Source: Lysinibacillus sphaericus OT4b.31
GTDB taxonomy: Bacteria; Bacillota; Bacilli; Bacillales_A; Planococcaceae
Reading direction: 5' to 3'
DNA length: 64,000 nt
Assembly (NCBI RefSeq): GCF_000392615.1
Contig: NZ_KB933398.1
Location: 2,132,691 to 2,196,690, forward strand
Shown here: piece after piece, positions 53,309-61,246 of the stretch
How positions within the stretch are numbered: position 1 is the stretch's first letter
Layout: each line of letters starts with the position of its first letter
Notes under the pieces: generated by a model
Seen by the model: the letters and a program-made list of their open reading frames with translations, nothing else
Database searches by the model: none
What the model was told of the DNA's origin: nothing
Program-made: the position numbers and the translations under genes

Positions 53309-54499
53309 ATGCAACAAGGGGAAAGTACTCAAATATGGACGAAGCGGTTCATTAGTTTGTTTTTGACGAATATATCCGTGTTTTTTGTTTTCTATGGTTT
53401 GGTCACGACATTGCCGCTCTATGCGATTGGCGAGCTTCACCAAACAGACAAGGAGGCGGGACTATTATTATCGGGTTTCTTATTATCGGCAATTATTGTC
53501 CGTCCCTTTTCCGGTAAATTATTAGATGTCTTTGGGAAGAAAAAACCATTAGTCATCTCTATTGCGGGCTATTTTTTATGTACGGTTTTATATTTATTCA
53601 TTCATCCATTTGGGCTGTTATTGGGCTTGCGATTTATTCAAGGGATATTTTTTAGTGTTATTACAACCGCGGCAGGTTCATTAGCAGCGGATATTGTGCC
53701 TGTGAGCCGCAAGGGAGCAGGACTGGGTTATTTCACAATGTCTACAAATTTAGCCGTCGTTATTGGCCCATTCATTGGCTTACTATTAATTCAATATAGT
53801 AGTTTTAATGTGTTATTTATTGTCATGAGTATATGCGTTTTAGCAGGTGGTCTATTAGCAGTCACGATTAATACGGATGATTTACCGCAACCTGCATATC
53901 AAGGGAAATTGACATTTAAGTTTAACGATTTATTTGAACGTAAGGCTTTACCGGTTGCTGCCATTGCAAGCTTAATAGCTTTTTCTTACGCGAGTGTGTT
54001 ATCGTTCTTATCGATTTACGCACAGCAAAAGGATTTAATGGCTGTTGCGAGTCTTTTCTATGCAGTATTTGCGGCAGCAATGCTCATTACACGTCCATAT
54101 ACAGGGAAGCTCTATGATATGAAAGGGCCACAATTTGTTATCATTCCGGGCATACTATCGTTTGCTATCGGGCTTGTTATGCTGGCGTTTGTATCAGGAC
54201 CAGTATTATTTTTGTGCGCAGCTATCTTTGTTGGTTTTGGCTACGGGGCAGTGACAACGAGCTTACAGGCTTTAGCTGTACAATCAACGGCCCATACACG
54301 CAGTGGTTATGCAACCGCAACATACTTTACAATGTTTGACCTCGGTATTGCACTAGGTTCTTATATTTTAGGAATGGTGGCCGTACAAGCGGGCTATGCT
54401 GCCGTTTATTTAACTGGAGCAGGTTTACTGGTTGTAGTTTTTATCATTTATCTCCTGCGTTTAGCCAAAATAAAAGCAAAAAATGTAGCTCACATATAA
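53309..54499 (+). CDS. MFS transporter
   Basis: 396 residues from ATG 53309 with AAAGG 9 bp before it. Twelve predicted helices; motif A GKLLDVFGKKKP between helices 2 and 3 and a related GKLYDMKGPQ in the second half. Drug or metabolite efflux is inferred from the MarR partner; substrate unknown. Confidence 0.9.
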   Translation: MQQGESTQIWTKRFISLFLTNISVFFVFYGLVTTLPLYAIGELHQTDKEAGLLLSGFLLSAIIVRPFSGKLLDVFGKKKPLVISIAGYFLCTVLYLFIHPFGLLLGLRFIQGIFFSVITTAAGSLAADIVPVSRKGAGLGYFTMSTNLAVVIGPFIGLLLIQYSSFNVLFIVMSICVLAGGLLAVTINTDDLPQPAYQGKLTFKFNDLFERKALPVAAIASLIAFSYASVLSFLSIYAQQKDLMAVASLFYAVFAAAMLITRPYTGKLYDMKGPQFVIIPGILSFAIGLVMLAFVSGPVLFLCAAIFVGFGYGAVTTSLQALAVQSTAHTRSGYATATYFTMFDLGIALGSYILGMVAVQAGYAAVYLTGAGLLVVVFIIYLLRLAKIKAKNVAHI

Positions 54500-54611
54500 A
54501 GACAGCACTGGCATCCGATAAAATTCCCTTATAATTCGACTTTTACTGCAACATAAGATGGGGCGATTTTTGTTTTTTTGCTTAGCGCAGCGGTTCCATC
54601 GAGAAAGGAAG

Positions 54612-54755
54612 TTAAGCAACCCAAAAATTTTTTAATATCATTTCCATACTTAACGGGGATTTTTTTCCGTTGAGTTTTTTCTTGATGTGCAGATTAATCA
54701 TTTCAAAGTATAAACTGCCCACGAGATTATCGCTCAAGTCATCACCATGACATCA
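54612..54755 (-). pseudogene. C-terminal coding remnant, possibly transposase
   Basis: The minus strand reads DDLSDNLVGSLYFEMINLHI then KKKLNGKKSPLSMEMILKNF-WVA-stop, protein-like but with no start. The end resembles C-termini of some DDE transposases, but I cannot be sure. Confidence 0.2.
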
Positions 54756-54868
54756 CCTCGCAGCGAGTTATCAGGAGTTAGCATTAAAGCGACAAACATA
54801 CAGTAGCTCTGAACCACTCAACCCGCCGAAAGTTCAGCCGTAGTGGATGGTAGATTTATAGTGAAAAA

Positions 54869-54912
54869 AGACAGAAAACAAACTCGATTTCTTCCGAGTT
54901 ATTTTCTGTCTG
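54869..54912 (-). terminator. Terminator of the NlpC/P60 gene
   Basis: AGACAGAAAA-x-AACTCG pairs with CGAGTT-x-TTTTCTGTCT; on the minus strand TTTTTTCAC follows. Confidence 0.85.
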
Positions 54913-54920
54913 ACAGTTTA

Positions 54921-55535
54921 CTATAAACGACCGTACCCCACAAAATACTGCTTCCAATAGGTGCTATTGATGTTAGCGATGGTAACGCCACTATTGCTGG
55001 CATTAATCATTTGATTATTGCCAATATAAATGCCTGCATGTGAAATACCTGGCTTATATGTATTAGCGAAAAATACTAAATCACCTACTTTTGGTGTACT
55101 TACTTTTTTTGCTGAATTGTAAAAACCTGCTGCTGTTTTACGAGGAGTCGAAATACCTGCGTTATTATAAACGTAAGTGATATAGCCTGAGCAATCAAAA
55201 CCTGTGCTCGGTTTCGTTCCACCAAATGCGTATTTTACACCTAGTTGTTGTTTCGCAATTTGTACTAGGTTAGTTGGTGTATTAGGTGTAGAAGGTAGCG
55301 TAGTATTGAGGTTTAACTTTTGTCCAACAAAAATGTTTGAAGAAGATAAGTTATTCCAGCTCATTAATGTTTGATAAGAAACTCCGTGTTGATTGGCAAT
55401 TTTCCATAAAGAATCACCAGATTTTACTGTATAAGTTGCAGCTGACGCTGTCTCAAAAGTTGAAAAAAGTACAGATGAACTTAATGCTAATGCAGCTATT
55501 TTCATGCCCCATTTAAACTTTTTAATCTTTGTCAA
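54921..55535 (-). CDS. LysM-NlpC/P60 cell wall endopeptidase (LytE/CwlS-like)
   Basis: 204 residues. Signal peptide about 1-32, one LysM domain (YTVKSGDSLWKIANQHG, then WNNLSSSNIFVGQKL; about 34-77), short linker, then NlpC/P60 with catalytic FDCSGYITYVY, HAGIYIGNNQMINAS. It cuts D-gamma-Glu-mDAP peptide bonds in the wall. LytE has three LysM repeats, so this is a short form. TTG start after AGGAGG. Confidence 0.92.
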   Translation of the reverse strand: MTKIKKFKWGMKIAALALSSSVLFSTFETASAATYTVKSGDSLWKIANQHGVSYQTLMSWNNLSSSNIFVGQKLNLNTTLPSTPNTPTNLVQIAKQQLGVKYAFGGTKPSTGFDCSGYITYVYNNAGISTPRKTAAGFYNSAKKVSTPKVGDLVFFANTYKPGISHAGIYIGNNQMINASNSGVTIANINSTYWKQYFVGYGRL

Positions 55536-55972
55536 AATATGTATCCTCCTATAACTTTAAAGCTTATAATTTGGTATATAAATGATATTAACATTGTAAT
55601 ATTACAGTTACATGTCAACAAAATAACATTAAGGATACATTTCAAATGTAGTGAAATAATAATAGGTGGGGTATTATGCTGAGGCTTCATCCGTTTTTTT
55701 TAAGGCTGTGTTTGGAATGGATGGAAGGGGGAACGTGAAATTAGCCCAGCCATCGTATTAATAGTGGGCGATGTTTGCTAAGTAATATGTATTGTCTAAC
55801 CTAAAACGAATACGAGGCTGTTCTATAGTAAAGACAATATATAGGCTATTTTTTTGATATAAAAGTAAAAATCCGCGTAGACTCCTGCAACTCATGCCTT
55901 GCCCCTGCAGAAAGCGAAGCGGATTTTTACCATATAGGAAGACGGGCGTTGTTGTTTGACAGCCCTGTCTTG
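55536..55972. other. Intergenic region upstream of the NlpC/P60 gene
   Basis: On the minus strand TTGACATGTAACTG precedes the perfect palindrome TGTAATATTACA (55595-55606); TGTAAC, TGTAAT and TGTTAA resemble WalR half-sites but their spacing is not the standard 5 bp. The rest holds only the hairpin at 55865. Confidence 0.4.
55865..55930 (-). terminator. Hairpin element after the ABC importer operon
   Basis: GTAAAAATCCGC and GCGGATTTTTAC are perfect 12-bp inverted copies around ACTCCTGCA...CCTGCAG, the Bacillaceae palindrome type also seen near 38195. TTTTTACTTTT on the minus side suggests it ends the importer transcript. Confidence 0.65.
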
Positions 55973-56719
55973 TTATTTTAAGTTCTTTTGTAAGAAAGCT
56001 TTTGTCCGATCGTTTTGCGGATTCGTAAAGAATTCTTCAGGATGATTTGCTTCGATAATGTCGCCACCATCCATAAATACCACCTTGTTTGCTACTTCGC
56101 GCGCAAAGCCCATTTCATGCGTTACGACGATCATTGTCATATGTTCCTCGGCTAAATCCTTCATGACTTTCAATACTTCACCTGTCAACTCTGGATCGAG
56201 CGCTGAGGTCGGTTCATCGAATAATAAAATCTGAGGATTCATCATCAATGCACGTGCAATGGCTACACGTTGCTTTTGTCCGCCAGAAAGTTTAGCAGGA
56301 TAGGCTTTCGCTTTCTCGGCTAGTCCAATTTTTTGTAGTAAATCCTGACAGCGTCGTGCAATGGCATCCGAAGACTCTGTTTTCAGCAAACCCGGTGCAA
56401 TCTCAAGGTTTTGCTGCACAGTTAAATGAGGAAATAAGTTAAAGTGTTGAAATACCATGCCCATTTTGGCAGTAATTTTTTTTATGTCCTGCGGTTTTGC
56501 ATAGTTTCCATCTTGAACTAAATAATCGCCGTCCACACGAATGCTTCCACCATTAATCTCTTCTAAATGAACTAAGCTTCGAAGCATTGTGCTTTTACCA
56601 GAGCCAGATGGACCAATAACTGCAACGACATCATTTTTCTCAATGTCAAATGTAATTTGTTTTAGTACTTCCAGCTCACCGAATGATTTCTTCAAATTCG
56701 ATATTTCAATAAGTGCCAT
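55973..56719 (-). CDS. Polar amino acid ABC transporter, ATP-binding protein
   Basis: 248 residues from ATG 56719 (GAGGTG upstream). Walker [13 protein letters not shown]-loop [13 protein letters not shown], signature [15 protein letters not shown], Walker [16 protein letters not shown]-loop VVTHE. The HFNLFPH segment is typical of the GlnQ/polar amino acid class. Works with the permease and binding protein upstream. Confidence 0.94.
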   Translation of the reverse strand: MALIEISNLKKSFGELEVLKQITFDIEKNDVVAVIGPSGSGKSTMLRSLVHLEEINGGSIRVDGDYLVQDGNYAKPQDIKKITAKMGMVFQHFNLFPHLTVQQNLEIAPGLLKTESSDAIARRCQDLLQKIGLAEKAKAYPAKLSGGQKQRVAIARALMMNPQILLFDEPTSALDPELTGEVLKVMKDLAEEHMTMIVVTHEMGFAREVANKVVFMDGGDIIEANHPEEFFTNPQNDRTKAFLQKNLK

Positions 56720-56730
56720 ACATGTCACCT

Positions 56731-57387
56731 CTATTCAAATTTAAAACGTTTTTCAAGCCACTTAAATAATACAGTTAACACTAGCGTCATGACTAAGTAA
56801 ATAGCGCCAGCAATAAAGTACGGTACAATTGTGAAGTCACGATTTACTGCTGTTTGTGCAAAGTGAAGTAGCTCTGGTACAGCCACAGCGTATAGCAGTG
56901 CTGTGTCTTTAATTAATGTAACCGACTCATTGGATAAGGCCGGTAACGCTACACGAAACATTTGTGGCAAAATAATACGTGTCGTTGTTTGCCATTTAGA
57001 CAATCCTAATACTTGTGCTGCCTCGTACTGACCTTTATCAATAGCAAGTAAGCCACCTCTGAAAATTTCCGCAAAGTACGCTGCGTAATTTAATATAAAG
57101 CCAAGACAAGCAGCGGCAAAGCGGTCAATTACTAAATACTCGCCTATTACGGGTATCATCGGCAAACCAAAACATATTAATAAAAGCTGTAGTAGAAGTG
57201 GCGTACCACGCATCACATAAATATACGTATGTGCAAGCCAAGATAGCGGTTTAATCCGACTTTTTACAGCTAATGTCAGCAAGAAGCCGAATGGAATCGA
57301 TACGAGAATCGCAATAATGAACAGCAATACCGTCATTTTTGCTCCTTCAAGCATCGGCAAAATCATTGTTTGCCAGTAGTCCGCCAT
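56731..57387 (-). CDS. Polar amino acid ABC transporter, permease
   Basis: 218 residues, about five membrane helices, HisM/GlnP family: [20 protein letters not shown] near the start and the EAA loop [20 protein letters not shown]. It forms a homodimer channel. GGAGGG before the ATG; 11 bp before the ATPase gene. Confidence 0.94.
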   Translation of the reverse strand: MADYWQTMILPMLEGAKMTVLLFIIAILVSIPFGFLLTLAVKSRIKPLSWLAHTYIYVMRGTPLLLQLLLICFGLPMIPVIGEYLVIDRFAAACLGFILNYAAYFAEIFRGGLLAIDKGQYEAAQVLGLSKWQTTTRIILPQMFRVALPALSNESVTLIKDTALLYAVAVPELLHFAQTAVNRDFTIVPYFIAGAIYLVMTLVLTVLFKWLEKRFKFE

Positions 57388-57453
57388 AAATATTTTCCCT
57401 CCAAAAAGATAAGAGTTTCACAAGGAAACTCTTAGCCATAAATATCATTCAAT

Positions 57454-57584
57454 TATCCCGTAATTACGGTTGCTAAGACGCCCACTTGAAAATGAAGGTC
57501 AAGCACCCATAAGTACCTGATTGGTTCAACTAATAATCGAGGGGCGATAAAAAGAATCCCCACCCAATTATACGTTTCACTTTA
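57454..57584 (-). repeat. Dispersed structured element, copy C
   Basis: Minus-strand sense: it begins at the TAA stop of the binding-protein gene (TAAAGTGAAACGT), then hairpin GGGTGGGGA...CCCC, core ATTAGTTGAACCAATC, and GTGGGCGTCTTAGC. It lies inside the importer operon, between the binding protein and the permease. Confidence 0.82.
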
Positions 57585-58376
57585 TTTTAAAACCTTATCT
57601 TCACCAAACCATTTTGTAGAGATTTCAGCAGCTGTGCCATCTTCATTCATTTTATCTAATGCGGCTTGCAGCTTTTCTAACAATGCTTCATTTCCTGGTT
57701 TTACACCAATACCATATTGTTCTGGTGCAAGAGATTCTTCTAATAATTTGAATGTATCAGGTTCTTGCGTCATGTAATATTCTGCGACAACCGCATCAAT
57801 GATGACTGCATCTACTCGACCTGTTTTTAAATCTGTTAAAGCTAAAACGTTATCTGCAAATTCTGTAATTTTTTTAATTTCTTTGTGAATTGGATTGCTG
57901 TTTAAGGCATCCGCTGCAGAAGAAAGGGCTTGAATACCAACCTCTGTACCTGCTAAATCACTAAGTTCTTTAATCGATGAATCTTTTTTTGTTAACACTA
58001 CTTGCGAGTTTTCTAGATATGGCTTTGTAAATAATACTTTTTCTTTACGCTCATCTGTAATTGTATAGCCATTCCAAATTAAGTCGATACGACCACTCAT
58101 TAATTCTGATTCTTTTGTTTTCCAATCAATTGGTTGGAATTGTGCTTCCATCCCCATATGTTCAGCTGCTGCACGTGCTAAGTCGATATCGAAACCAACA
58201 ATTTCATTTTTATCATCACGGAAGCCCATTGGAGCGAATTTATCATCGATACCAATAATAATTTTTTCTTTTTCTGCGTCACTAGAACCACCTGTTGATT
58301 TTTCATCTGAAGTGCCACATGCGGCCAAAGTTAGCACGGCAGTAAGCATGATAAGTAATGTGAAAATACGCTTCAT
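57582..58376 (-). CDS. Polar amino acid ABC transporter, substrate-binding lipoprotein
   Basis: 264 residues from ATG 58376 with GAGGGG upstream. Lipobox LAAC near residue 19-20, then a SBP_bac_3 domain: IIIGIDDKFAPMGFRDDKNE, GFDIDLARAAAEHMG, WNGYTITDERKEKVLFTKPY, AVIIDAVVAEYYM. The D-x-F-x-P and R-K pattern fits polar amino acid or cystine binding. First gene of the importer operon; repeat copy C follows it. Confidence 0.92.
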   Translation of the reverse strand: MKRIFTLLIMLTAVLTLAACGTSDEKSTGGSSDAEKEKIIIGIDDKFAPMGFRDDKNEIVGFDIDLARAAAEHMGMEAQFQPIDWKTKESELMSGRIDLIWNGYTITDERKEKVLFTKPYLENSQVVLTKKDSSIKELSDLAGTEVGIQALSSAADALNSNPIHKEIKKITEFADNVLALTDLKTGRVDAVIIDAVVAEYYMTQEPDTFKLLEESLAPEQYGIGVKPGNEALLEKLQAALDKMNEDGTAAEISTKWFGEDKVLK

Positions 58377-58719
58377 TGTCAAATTTCCCCTCGCATATTA
58401 AATGTAATACTAGCAAATAATAGTTTTGCGCTTTCTCTTACTAAATTACTAATGTGTTAAAGGATATCACCGTAGTATAAAGTTGTCAATATCCATGGGG
58501 TATAATTCGAAATTTAACTATATATTTGAACTATTTCGCGCCATTGTTGTTGGGAGACTATCAAAGCTCACGATGTAAAGAGTGCCAGAAATTCGTAGCT
58601 GTTGCCGCTAGAATCTTAAAATTTTTTAGTTCTCTTATTATTGACAGATGTCAGTGAAAGGATGAGTGAGGCTGAAAAACGGAGCATTGAAAAAAGCGCT
58701 TGATCATGTTGTCAGCGCT
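58377..58719. other. Intergenic region upstream of the importer operon
   Basis: AT-rich; no gene, no T-box or riboswitch seen. Holds the terminator of the RNase H-like gene at its right end. Confidence 0.4.
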
Positions 58720-58721
58720 TT
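58691..58721 (-). terminator. Terminator of the RNase H-like gene
   Basis: AAAGCGCT pairs with AGCGCTTT; on the minus strand TTTTTTC follows. Overlaps the stop codon. Confidence 0.75.
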
Positions 58722-59112
58722 AGTTCTTTTCGTGTTGAATGGCCGCACGTGCGAGCGCATCAGCCGCTTTATTTTGTGAATCAGGTACCCACTTGATGAA
58801 AAATAAATCGAAGCTACCAGCAAGTGATAAAGCCTGTTCAAGATAAGGTTTAAATTCTTCATTTTTTACATATTCTTTTTCCATAGAGGCAACAACAATT
58901 TTAGAATCGGAGCGTACGGAGACAAGGGTTGTACCAAGCTTTTGTGCTTCTTTTAGGCCACGAACTAAGGCGGTAAATTCAGCAATATGATTATTCGTAT
59001 GACCAATATACTCACTTATTTGGACATGATGACCCTCGCCTTTAATGAAAATGCCAATACCGCTTGGCCCAGGATTACCTGCACTAGCTGCATCTATATA
59101 GACTTCTAACAT
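58720..59112 (-). CDS. RNase H-like (reverse-transcriptase-like) protein
   Basis: 130 residues, RNase HI fold: YIDAASAGNPGPSGIG with the first aspartate (D7), AEFTALVRGL with the glutamate, VRSDSKIVV with the second aspartate, and a late NKAADALARAA with the last aspartate, so all catalytic acids are present. It lacks the basic handle of E. coli RNase HI, like B. subtilis YpdQ. Acts on RNA in RNA-DNA hybrids (family role). Confidence 0.88.
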   Translation of the reverse strand: MLEVYIDAASAGNPGPSGIGIFIKGEGHHVQISEYIGHTNNHIAEFTALVRGLKEAQKLGTTLVSVRSDSKIVVASMEKEYVKNEEFKPYLEQALSLAGSFDLFFIKWVPDSQNKAADALARAAIQHEKN

Positions 59113-59296
59113 ATAAATCCCTACTTTTCGATTAGATTCAATGATAATTGTACAGCAAAGGAGCTGTTAAACAACCTTCAATACCATCATAACAATTTCT
59201 GTTAATTAAGGGTGAACAAAATAGTTGCTTGTACAAAATGTTCACTTCATAATAGTAAGAAGTGAAATTTGGACGTGAAAGGGGTGAACGTTCTTG

Positions 59297-59488
59297 ATGG
59301 ATAAAGTGACGGTTATGAAAGATATTGATGAACTGCATGATATGTATTGTGCTGATTGCTTAGTCATTAAGCAACTGCGTAGAGAACGTGGTAAAACGGG
59401 AGCTCATCGCTTCTGTATTGAAGCTTGTACGGTAGGGGAGCGACTGCAATTTTTGGGGGAAGAACTATTAAAAGTATATAGTAAATAG
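59297..59488 (+). CDS. Small zinc-finger protein (DUF2602, C2HCIx2C type)
   Basis: 63 residues. YCADCLVIKQLRRERGKTGA followed by HRFCIEACTVGERLQFLG: a CxxC then H-x-x-C-x-x-x-C pattern of the zf-C2HCIx2C family of Bacilli; function unknown. AAAGGGGTG lies 11 bp before the ATG; an adjacent TTG at 59294 is possible. Confidence 0.8.
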   Translation: MDKVTVMKDIDELHDMYCADCLVIKQLRRERGKTGAHRFCIEACTVGERLQFLGEELLKVYSK

Positions 59489-59796
59489 AGTGATTACCTG
59501 ACGTCGAAAAACCACCACCCGATTAAAATTACTTTTTTGCATAAAAATAATCATATTTGAGCTTTCGCGTGCATAAATAATAGTATGTTCGGAAATAATA
59601 ATATTGGTTGGTTACCATAGAAAAAGTTACTTTGTTATCTGCTATGCAGATGGCAATAGTAGCTTTTTTTATTGTATGCATAGTGAAGTGCAACATCCAC
59701 AAGGTTGTTTCAATGATGGTCGTTGATAGGGATACCATAATAAAGCCGCACGTTCAAGGTCGGAACCTGAACGTGCGGCGCGCAAATAAATCTATT
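59489..59796. other. Intergenic region with hairpins
   Basis: No gene. AAAGTTACT...AGTAGCTTTTTTT (59627-59672) may end the zinc-finger transcript; a second hairpin is listed next. A 71-codon plus-strand frame at 59608 crosses both and is not called. Confidence 0.45.
59745..59779 (-). terminator. Terminator of the SEC-C gene
   Basis: GCCGCACGTTCA pairs perfectly with TGAACGTGCGGC; TTTATTATGG follows on the minus strand. Confidence 0.85.
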
Positions 59797-60780
59797 TTAT
59801 TTAGTCGCTACGTAATTACTTAGGTCTTGATAGTACTTTGTCAAAGAAGTTGCTGAAATATCAAATGTTGCAGCAATTTCTTTCACCGTCATTGATAACG
59901 ATTCGAAAAGCTCTTTTTCTTGACCATAACGAATCGCCCCCGCAGCGATAGCCGCTTCTTTACGTGCAGAAGGTTGTCCTTCAATTAAATAATCTTCTAA
60001 TAGCTCTAACATCGGTTCTGTATCGCGTTCATTTTTCTCAAGGAAATCTTTAACTTGTGCAAGGACACCGTTTTCAAAGCTAGTAAATTCTTCGCCTTTG
60101 TAGCCGTTAGACACAAGCAGCTCCCAGAATGATAAATGATCCTCTTTTAAGAAAGCCTCCACTTTTTTCCCAGAAGCCTCGAAATTTTTCTTCAATTGTA
60201 CAAATACCTTTTCATGGTCTAGAGGGAAGAAAATAAGTGTTGAAACAGCTAAGTAATGTGTTTCTTTTTTCGTGCCATCGGGTAGGATGAATGCAAATAC
60301 ATGCATGCCCTCAGGAATTGGCTTGTCGTTTTCGCGACGGATAAAGATTTCTTGCTCTGACAACACATGTGAAGCTTTAAAATAATTCTCCTCTACAACT
60401 GACACGGTACCAATAAATAGTGTAGGTTGTGACCAACCTTCTAATACTTTTAAAGTAGAAGGTCGAACCGTCTTTTTCTTCGTTTTCTTTAAATAACTTT
60501 TCCAGATAGATGGCTCTTGATGGAAGAAGAAGTCGTCCAACGCGATAGCCTCAATAAGCTCACGCTGTAGTACGCTCTCTAATTTAGGCTGCCATGTGCC
60601 CACGTGCTCGATATAGGCACGGACATCTTTGCGTTCTGGGTACTCTAAATAGAATGTTTGTAGTACACGCTCTAATTCTTCAATTGCTACAGTTTCTACT
60701 GTTACTTGCTGTTTACCTTCACAGCATTTTTTATATTTTTTGCCGCTACCGCATGGGCATGGATCATTACGTTTTACCAT
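59797..60780 (-). CDS. SEC-C metal-binding motif protein
   Basis: 327 residues from ATG 60780 (AAGGAAGTG upstream). N-terminal SEC-C zinc motif KRNDPCPCGSGKKYKKCCEG, as at the end of SecA, then a long domain with no recognised name, and a C-terminal helical part (SMTVKEIAATFDISATSLTK) that looks like a helix-turn-helix. It may be a zinc-binding adaptor or regulator. Single gene; a 21-bp array lies about 220 bp upstream. Confidence 0.82.
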   Translation of the reverse strand: MVKRNDPCPCGSGKKYKKCCEGKQQVTVETVAIEELERVLQTFYLEYPERKDVRAYIEHVGTWQPKLESVLQRELIEAIALDDFFFHQEPSIWKSYLKKTKKKTVRPSTLKVLEGWSQPTLFIGTVSVVEENYFKASHVLSEQEIFIRRENDKPIPEGMHVFAFILPDGTKKETHYLAVSTLIFFPLDHEKVFVQLKKNFEASGKKVEAFLKEDHLSFWELLVSNGYKGEEFTSFENGVLAQVKDFLEKNERDTEPMLELLEDYLIEGQPSARKEAAIAAGAIRYGQEKELFESLSMTVKEIAATFDISATSLTKYYQDLSNYVATK

Positions 60781-61002
60781 AATTAGAAACACTTCCTTTG
60801 AAAATTGTTAGTCGAATTTTGCTAAATAAATTGCGTACACTTAATAATAACGGTACTTTTGTACGAATGAAAATAATTATCTATTTTGAAATATCGAAAA
60901 AGTGTAGAGGGACGCCCTGATTCTAGTATATGTACGTATATTCTCGCTTAGAACTAAAAAAAGAAAACCATCTACGCATTAACGCTAATTGATTCAACGG
61001 GC

Positions 61003-61103
61003 AGAGTGACGGATAGAACAGGTAGAGTGACGGAAAGAACAGGTAGAGTGACGGAAAGAACAGGTAGAGTGACGGAAAGAACAGGTAAAGTGACGGATAG
61101 AAA
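61003..61103 (+). repeat. 21-bp tandem array, about 4.7 units
   Basis: Units AGTGACGGAWAGAACAGGTAG begin at 61005, 61026, 61047, 61068 and 61089. They share GTGACGGATAGAAC exactly with units of the array at 21361. Confidence 0.9.
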
Positions 61104-61104
61104 T

Positions 61105-61132
61105 AAAAAAGCAGCCTACAACAGTAGGCTGC
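61105..61132 (-). terminator. Terminator of pepF
   Basis: GCAGCCTA pairs with TAGGCTGC; on the minus strand followed by TTTTTTATTTC. Confidence 0.85.
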
Positions 61133-61153
61133 ATGTCACGCTGGAGAAGATAC

Positions 61154-61246
61154 CATCCCCACGGTTAGAAGTTTCACTAAAAGCCCGATTGTTTAACTAA
61201 CAATCATTGGGGACGAAGAAAACCTCCACCGATTAAAGTTTCACTT
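61154..61246 (-). repeat. Dispersed structured element, copy D (partial, overlapping pepF)
   Basis: Minus-strand sense: AGTGAAACTTTAATCGGTGG, hairpin with CCCC, core GTTAGTTAAACAATCGGGC, then the start of a second partial copy (AGTGAAACTTCTAACCGTGG). Only the first half of the full element is present. It covers the last 14 or so codons of pepF. Confidence 0.78.

Larger units (their letters stand above)
54500..54920. other. Intergenic region with decayed coding DNA
   Basis: Contains a minus-strand remnant (54612-54755) and the terminator of the NlpC/P60 gene. Nothing intact. Confidence 0.4.
60781..61203. other. Intergenic region between SEC-C gene and pepF
   Basis: No gene. Holds the third 21-bp array, the pepF terminator and most of repeat copy D. 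Confidence 0.6.

Noticed and set aside
59608-59823. 71-codon frame with a hydrophobic start
   Set aside because: It covers two terminator hairpins and overlaps the SEC-C gene end; no RBS.
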